DNA of 64,000 nucleotides from Aquisphaera giovannonii (lineage in GTDB: Bacteria; Planctomycetota; Planctomycetia; Isosphaerales; Isosphaeraceae): contig NZ_CP042997.1 of assembly GCF_008087625.1 (NCBI RefSeq), forward strand, positions 7,626,001 to 7,690,000. Reading direction: 5' to 3'. The translations under genes and the position numbers were made by a program. The notes under the pieces were generated by a model. That model worked only from the letters and a program-made list of their open reading frames with translations, was not told the origin of the DNA and made no database searches. Numbering within the stretch: the first letter of the stretch is position 1; each line of letters opens with the position of its first letter. Below are positions 61,480 to 64,000 of this stretch, piece by piece.

Positions 61480-62391
61480 ATGTCCAAGACCGAGCGCGAA
61501 CGCAGCCTCGCCGTATTCATCGACCTGGAGAACCTCGCGATGGGGTTCCAGGGACACCGCAAGATCCGGTTCGAGGTCGGGAAGGTCCTCGAGCGCCTGG
61601 TGGAGAAGGGGAAGCTGCTCGTCAAGAAGGCCTATGCGGACTGGAGCCGCTACCCCAGTTACACGGCGCCGTTCCACGAGTCGGCCATCGAGCTGATCGA
61701 GATCCCGAAGCGTTCGCAGACCGGCAAGAACTCCGCGGACATCCGGCTCGTCGTGGACGCCATGGACCTGGCGTGGAGCAAGCCCCACGTCGACACCTTC
61801 GTGATCGTCTCCGGGGATTCGGACTTCTCGCCGCTCGTCTCGAAGCTGAAGGAGAACGGCAAGCACGTCATCGGCCTGGGGATGAAGGGCTCGACCTCCG
61901 AGCTCCTCCGCGACAACTGCGACGAGTTCATCTACTACGAGGACCTCGAGCGGCAGGAGGAGAACGAGCAGCGGCTGGCCACGAACCTGAACTCGTACCT
62001 GCCGCCCTCGCTGAACGAGAAGCAGCGCGAGGTCTTCAGCCTGCTCGTCGAGGCGTGCAATGCGCTCCGACGCGAGAACCACGAAGTCCTCTACGCCTCG
62101 ATGATCAAGGACACGATGAAGCGGAAGAAGCCGTCCTTCGACGAGAGCTACTACGGCTACCGCAGCTTCACGCACCTGATGGAGGACGCGGACAACCTCG
62201 CCCTCGTGGACATCGAGCGCAACCCCAAGAGCGGCACGTACGTGGTCACCCGGATCTGCGGCGAAGGCGAGGACCGCTCACCCGGGACGATCGCCGCCCG
62301 CCCGTCGGATTCGGCGGACTCGCGCCCCGCCTCCAGGTCCGGCCGGGGCCGGTCGGGGAACGAAGGCCAGGGCGGCGGCCATCGCCGCTGA
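61480..62391 (+). CDS. NYN-domain (PIN-like) protein with LOTUS/OST-HTH domain
   Basis: 303 residues from ATG 61480 (MSKTERERSLAVFIDLENLA); ATG 61459 would add seven residues. The NYN nuclease-like domain has the acidic set: Asp in FIDLENLA, NSADIRLVVDAMDLA and VIVSGDSDFSPLV. After a linker, residues ~185-260 (REVFSLLVEACNALRRENHE; SYYGYRSFTHLMEDADNLAL; GTYVV) form a winged-helix LOTUS-type RNA-binding domain. The tail is disordered (Ser/Arg/Gly). This LabA/NYN-OST-HTH layout is widespread in bacteria and thought to cleave or bind RNA; the target is unknown. Confidence 0.9.
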   Translation: MSKTERERSLAVFIDLENLAMGFQGHRKIRFEVGKVLERLVEKGKLLVKKAYADWSRYPSYTAPFHESAIELIEIPKRSQTGKNSADIRLVVDAMDLAWSKPHVDTFVIVSGDSDFSPLVSKLKENGKHVIGLGMKGSTSELLRDNCDEFIYYEDLERQEENEQRLATNLNSYLPPSLNEKQREVFSLLVEACNALRRENHEVLYASMIKDTMKRKKPSFDESYYGYRSFTHLMEDADNLALVDIERNPKSGTYVVTRICGEGEDRSPGTIAARPSDSADSRPASRSGRGRSGNEGQGGGHRR

Positions 62392-62567
62392 TCCGAACGC
62401 GGCCGCCTCGTCCCCATCGGATGGTGCCCCTCCGGACGACCTGCCCGGGCGGCCCTTCCCTGCACGCAGGACCTGGAATACAGTTGAGCGAAGGGTCGAC
62501 GTGCAGGGTCCTGCTCTTTCACGCGTCTCGGCGTCCGCATACCGGACTTCCGGCGGGAGTGTCGGCG

Positions 62568-63929
62568 ATGTTCGCTTCTCAACTCGTCCCCCGTCTCGCC
62601 ATCGCCGCTTCGCTCCTGCTCGCCGCCCAGGCCGCGGCCCAGGGTCCGCCGGCGCCCGCCGCGAACGATCCCGCCCAGTCGAGCCCCGAGGAGGCCCTGA
62701 AGGGCCAGTCGCTGAAGAAATCCGGGGCGGCCTGGATCCTCCCCGACGAGGCGTCCATCCTCAAGGACCTGCGCGATGCCCGCGAGCTGTACCGTCGCGT
62801 CGAGCAGGGCATGGCAGGTCAGCAGCAATTCGAGATAGAAGCCCAGCGGCAGAAGATGGAGATGACGCAGCTCCGCACCCAGAGCTCCCTGCTCCAGCAG
62901 CAGGTCGAGCACTACGATCAGCAGCTCGAACAGATGGGCTCCTCGGTCGCCGGGAATCCGCTCTTCAACTACCAGCGGGATGAGCTGAGTCAGGAGAGGA
63001 ATCGGATCGTCGGCGCGTTGAACCAGGTCAACAACCGGCTGAACCAGCTCGACAAGGAAGACCGGGACCGGGACAAGAACCGCGACAGCGACCCCTCGCT
63101 CCTGCTCAACGCCGAGGTCGCGGAGGCACGCGAGAAATACATGCAGTCGATCTACGACCTCCGCAAGGCCGTGGATGCATTACGCGACAAATATGCCGAA
63201 CTGGCGAAGAAGCCGGAAGTGACGCAGGCCCTCGACGCCCTGTCCGCCTCGTCGAGGTCGAAGCAGCGACTCGGCCCGTCGAAGCCCCTGCTGGAAGCCA
63301 TCAAGTTCCTGGAGAAGGCCGAGGGCTCGGTCAAGAGCGAGTCGATCGAGCTGCACAGGGAGGGCGGCGTCTTCCACGTCTACGCCACCTTGAACAAGGT
63401 GCCGACGAAGATGGTCTTCGACACCGGGGCGGGCCTCACGACCCTCTCGGCGAAGCTGGCCCAGAAGATCGGCGTGAAGTCCAGCCCGACCGACCAGGAC
63501 GTCGAATTGAAGACGGCCGACGGGACCCTCATCAAGACGAAGGTCCAGATGATCCCGTCGGTCCGGGTCGGCAAGTTTAACGTCCCCAACGTGGAGTGCG
63601 CCGTCATGCCCGAGGACAAGGGCGACATCGACCCGCTCCTCGGCCAGAGCTTCTTCAAGCACTTCAAGGTCGAGTTCCGCCCCGACGCCGGCCGCCTCAG
63701 CCTCAAACGGCTGGAGACCGAATCCGACAACGGGGCGAAGGGCGTGGCCGGCTCCGGCAACGAGTTCAACTCGGACCCGCCCGCGAGCACGAAGGCCACG
63801 GACAAGGCGAGCCCCAGGTCGCGTCGACCGACCCGGACGACCAGGCCGACTCCCCGGGGCAGGCGGCCCGCGACACCCAAAGGCGACATGCCGGCCGATC
63901 CCGCGACGGGCAATTCATCGCCCAACTGA
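62568..63929 (+). CDS. Exported coiled-coil protein with retropepsin-like aspartic protease domain
   Basis: 453 residues from ATG 62568. Signal peptide (FASQLVPRLAIAASLLLAAQAAA), then a coiled coil at about 70-230 (QQQFEIEAQRQKMEMTQLRT; LQQQVEHYDQQLEQMG; RIVGALNQVNNRLNQLDKED). Residues ~270-380 are a retropepsin-type domain: KMVFDTGAGLTTLSAKLA with catalytic Asp285 in DTGA, then DVELKTADGTLIKTK, VRVGKFNVPNVECAVM and LLGQSFFKHFKVEF. The last ~70 residues are Lys/Arg/Pro/Thr-rich. Such single-domain retropepsins act as homodimers; the coiled coil could supply the dimer. It follows the NYN gene by 176 bases. Confidence 0.87.
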   Translation: MFASQLVPRLAIAASLLLAAQAAAQGPPAPAANDPAQSSPEEALKGQSLKKSGAAWILPDEASILKDLRDARELYRRVEQGMAGQQQFEIEAQRQKMEMTQLRTQSSLLQQQVEHYDQQLEQMGSSVAGNPLFNYQRDELSQERNRIVGALNQVNNRLNQLDKEDRDRDKNRDSDPSLLLNAEVAEAREKYMQSIYDLRKAVDALRDKYAELAKKPEVTQALDALSASSRSKQRLGPSKPLLEAIKFLEKAEGSVKSESIELHREGGVFHVYATLNKVPTKMVFDTGAGLTTLSAKLAQKIGVKSSPTDQDVELKTADGTLIKTKVQMIPSVRVGKFNVPNVECAVMPEDKGDIDPLLGQSFFKHFKVEFRPDAGRLSLKRLETESDNGAKGVAGSGNEFNSDPPASTKATDKASPRSRRPTRTTRPTPRGRRPATPKGDMPADPATGNSSPN

Positions 63930-64000
63930 ATCGGCTCGTCCGGGCCCGGCCGCCGGTCGCTCGCCGAGCGCCTTCAGTGCGTCGTCCAGCTTCTTCTCGA
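63915..64000 (-). CDS. C-terminal end of an unrecognised minus-strand gene (cut by window edge)
   Basis: On the minus strand the window edge reads EKKLDDALKALGERPAAGPG and then ADSVGR before a TGA (63917-63915). Codon bias is strong and the helix-type sequence looks real, but only 27 codons are visible. If correct, it overlaps the last 15 bases of the convergent retropepsin gene. Confidence 0.4.
   Translation of the reverse strand, partial: EKKLDDALKALGERPAAGPGRADSVGR

Overview
The window is about 64 kb of very GC-rich DNA with strong G/C bias at third codon positions. The gene content points to a planctomycete, most likely of the family Isosphaeraceae (inferred from content; no 16S or marker comparison was possible). 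Markers include two DUF1559 prepilin-like proteins with an H-x9-DG C-terminus, two DUF1080 (3-keto-disaccharide hydrolase) proteins, a YTV-repeat cell-surface protein, a planctomycete-style carboxypeptidase-regulatory-like lipoprotein, FG-GAP exported proteins and an hpnCDE squalene operon. No rRNA, tRNA, intact insertion sequence, phage or CRISPR array was recognised.

Layout. 0-10 kb: a cut-off gene, a truncated GH30-like relic, a lipoprotein/DUF1559 pair, an unknown membrane protein, a DUF1080 hydrolase, an SDR lacking its catalytic Tyr and Lys, a lipoprotein metallophosphoesterase and a zinc-ribbon membrane protein. Two long non-coding gaps here (223-988 and 7983-8672) share a small hairpin repeat, and the second also holds a large inverted-repeat structure. 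10-22.5 kb: an orphan coding fragment, RtcB RNA ligase, a frameshifted DoxX, a UvrA protein, two exported proteins, a PDZ-less HtrA-like protease, a ribbon-helix-helix protein, QueC, then L27 and Obg. 22.4-38 kb: a carbohydrate region with GH39, GH127, GH5 and DUF1080 proteins, a sugar-phosphate isomerase-like protein, a Tat-exported Gfo/Idh oxidoreductase and a two-subunit Tat-exported molybdenum oxidoreductase; coaX is embedded in it. 38-44 kb: hpnC-hpnD-hpnE with 4-nt stop/start overlaps, then a lipopolysaccharide-kinase-like protein and a membrane-anchored dual-specificity phosphatase. 44-48 kb: a Clp_N-ThiE fusion, an exported glutathione peroxidase and a Pro/Ala tandem-repeat protein. 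48-55 kb: a giant TPR protein, an ExbB/TolQ homologue and a membrane protein with a terpenoid-cyclase-like toroid domain, apparently one operon. 55-59 kb: a MacAB-like exporter set (adaptor, ATPase, permease). 59-64 kb: the YTV protein, a NYN-LOTUS nuclease-like protein and a coiled-coil retropepsin-like protein.

How the genes work together. hpnCDE should convert farnesyl diphosphate to squalene for hopanoid or sterol-type lipids; no squalene cyclase proper is present. The glycosidases, DUF1080 proteins and oxidoreductases fit breakdown of plant- or algal-type polysaccharides. The TPR/ExbB/toroid operon, YTV protein, Pro/Ala protein and exporter are envelope functions. The most unusual points are the Clp_N-ThiE fusion, the ExbB cassette without ExbD, the Cys/His/Gly core of the YTV protein, and the structured intergenic elements.
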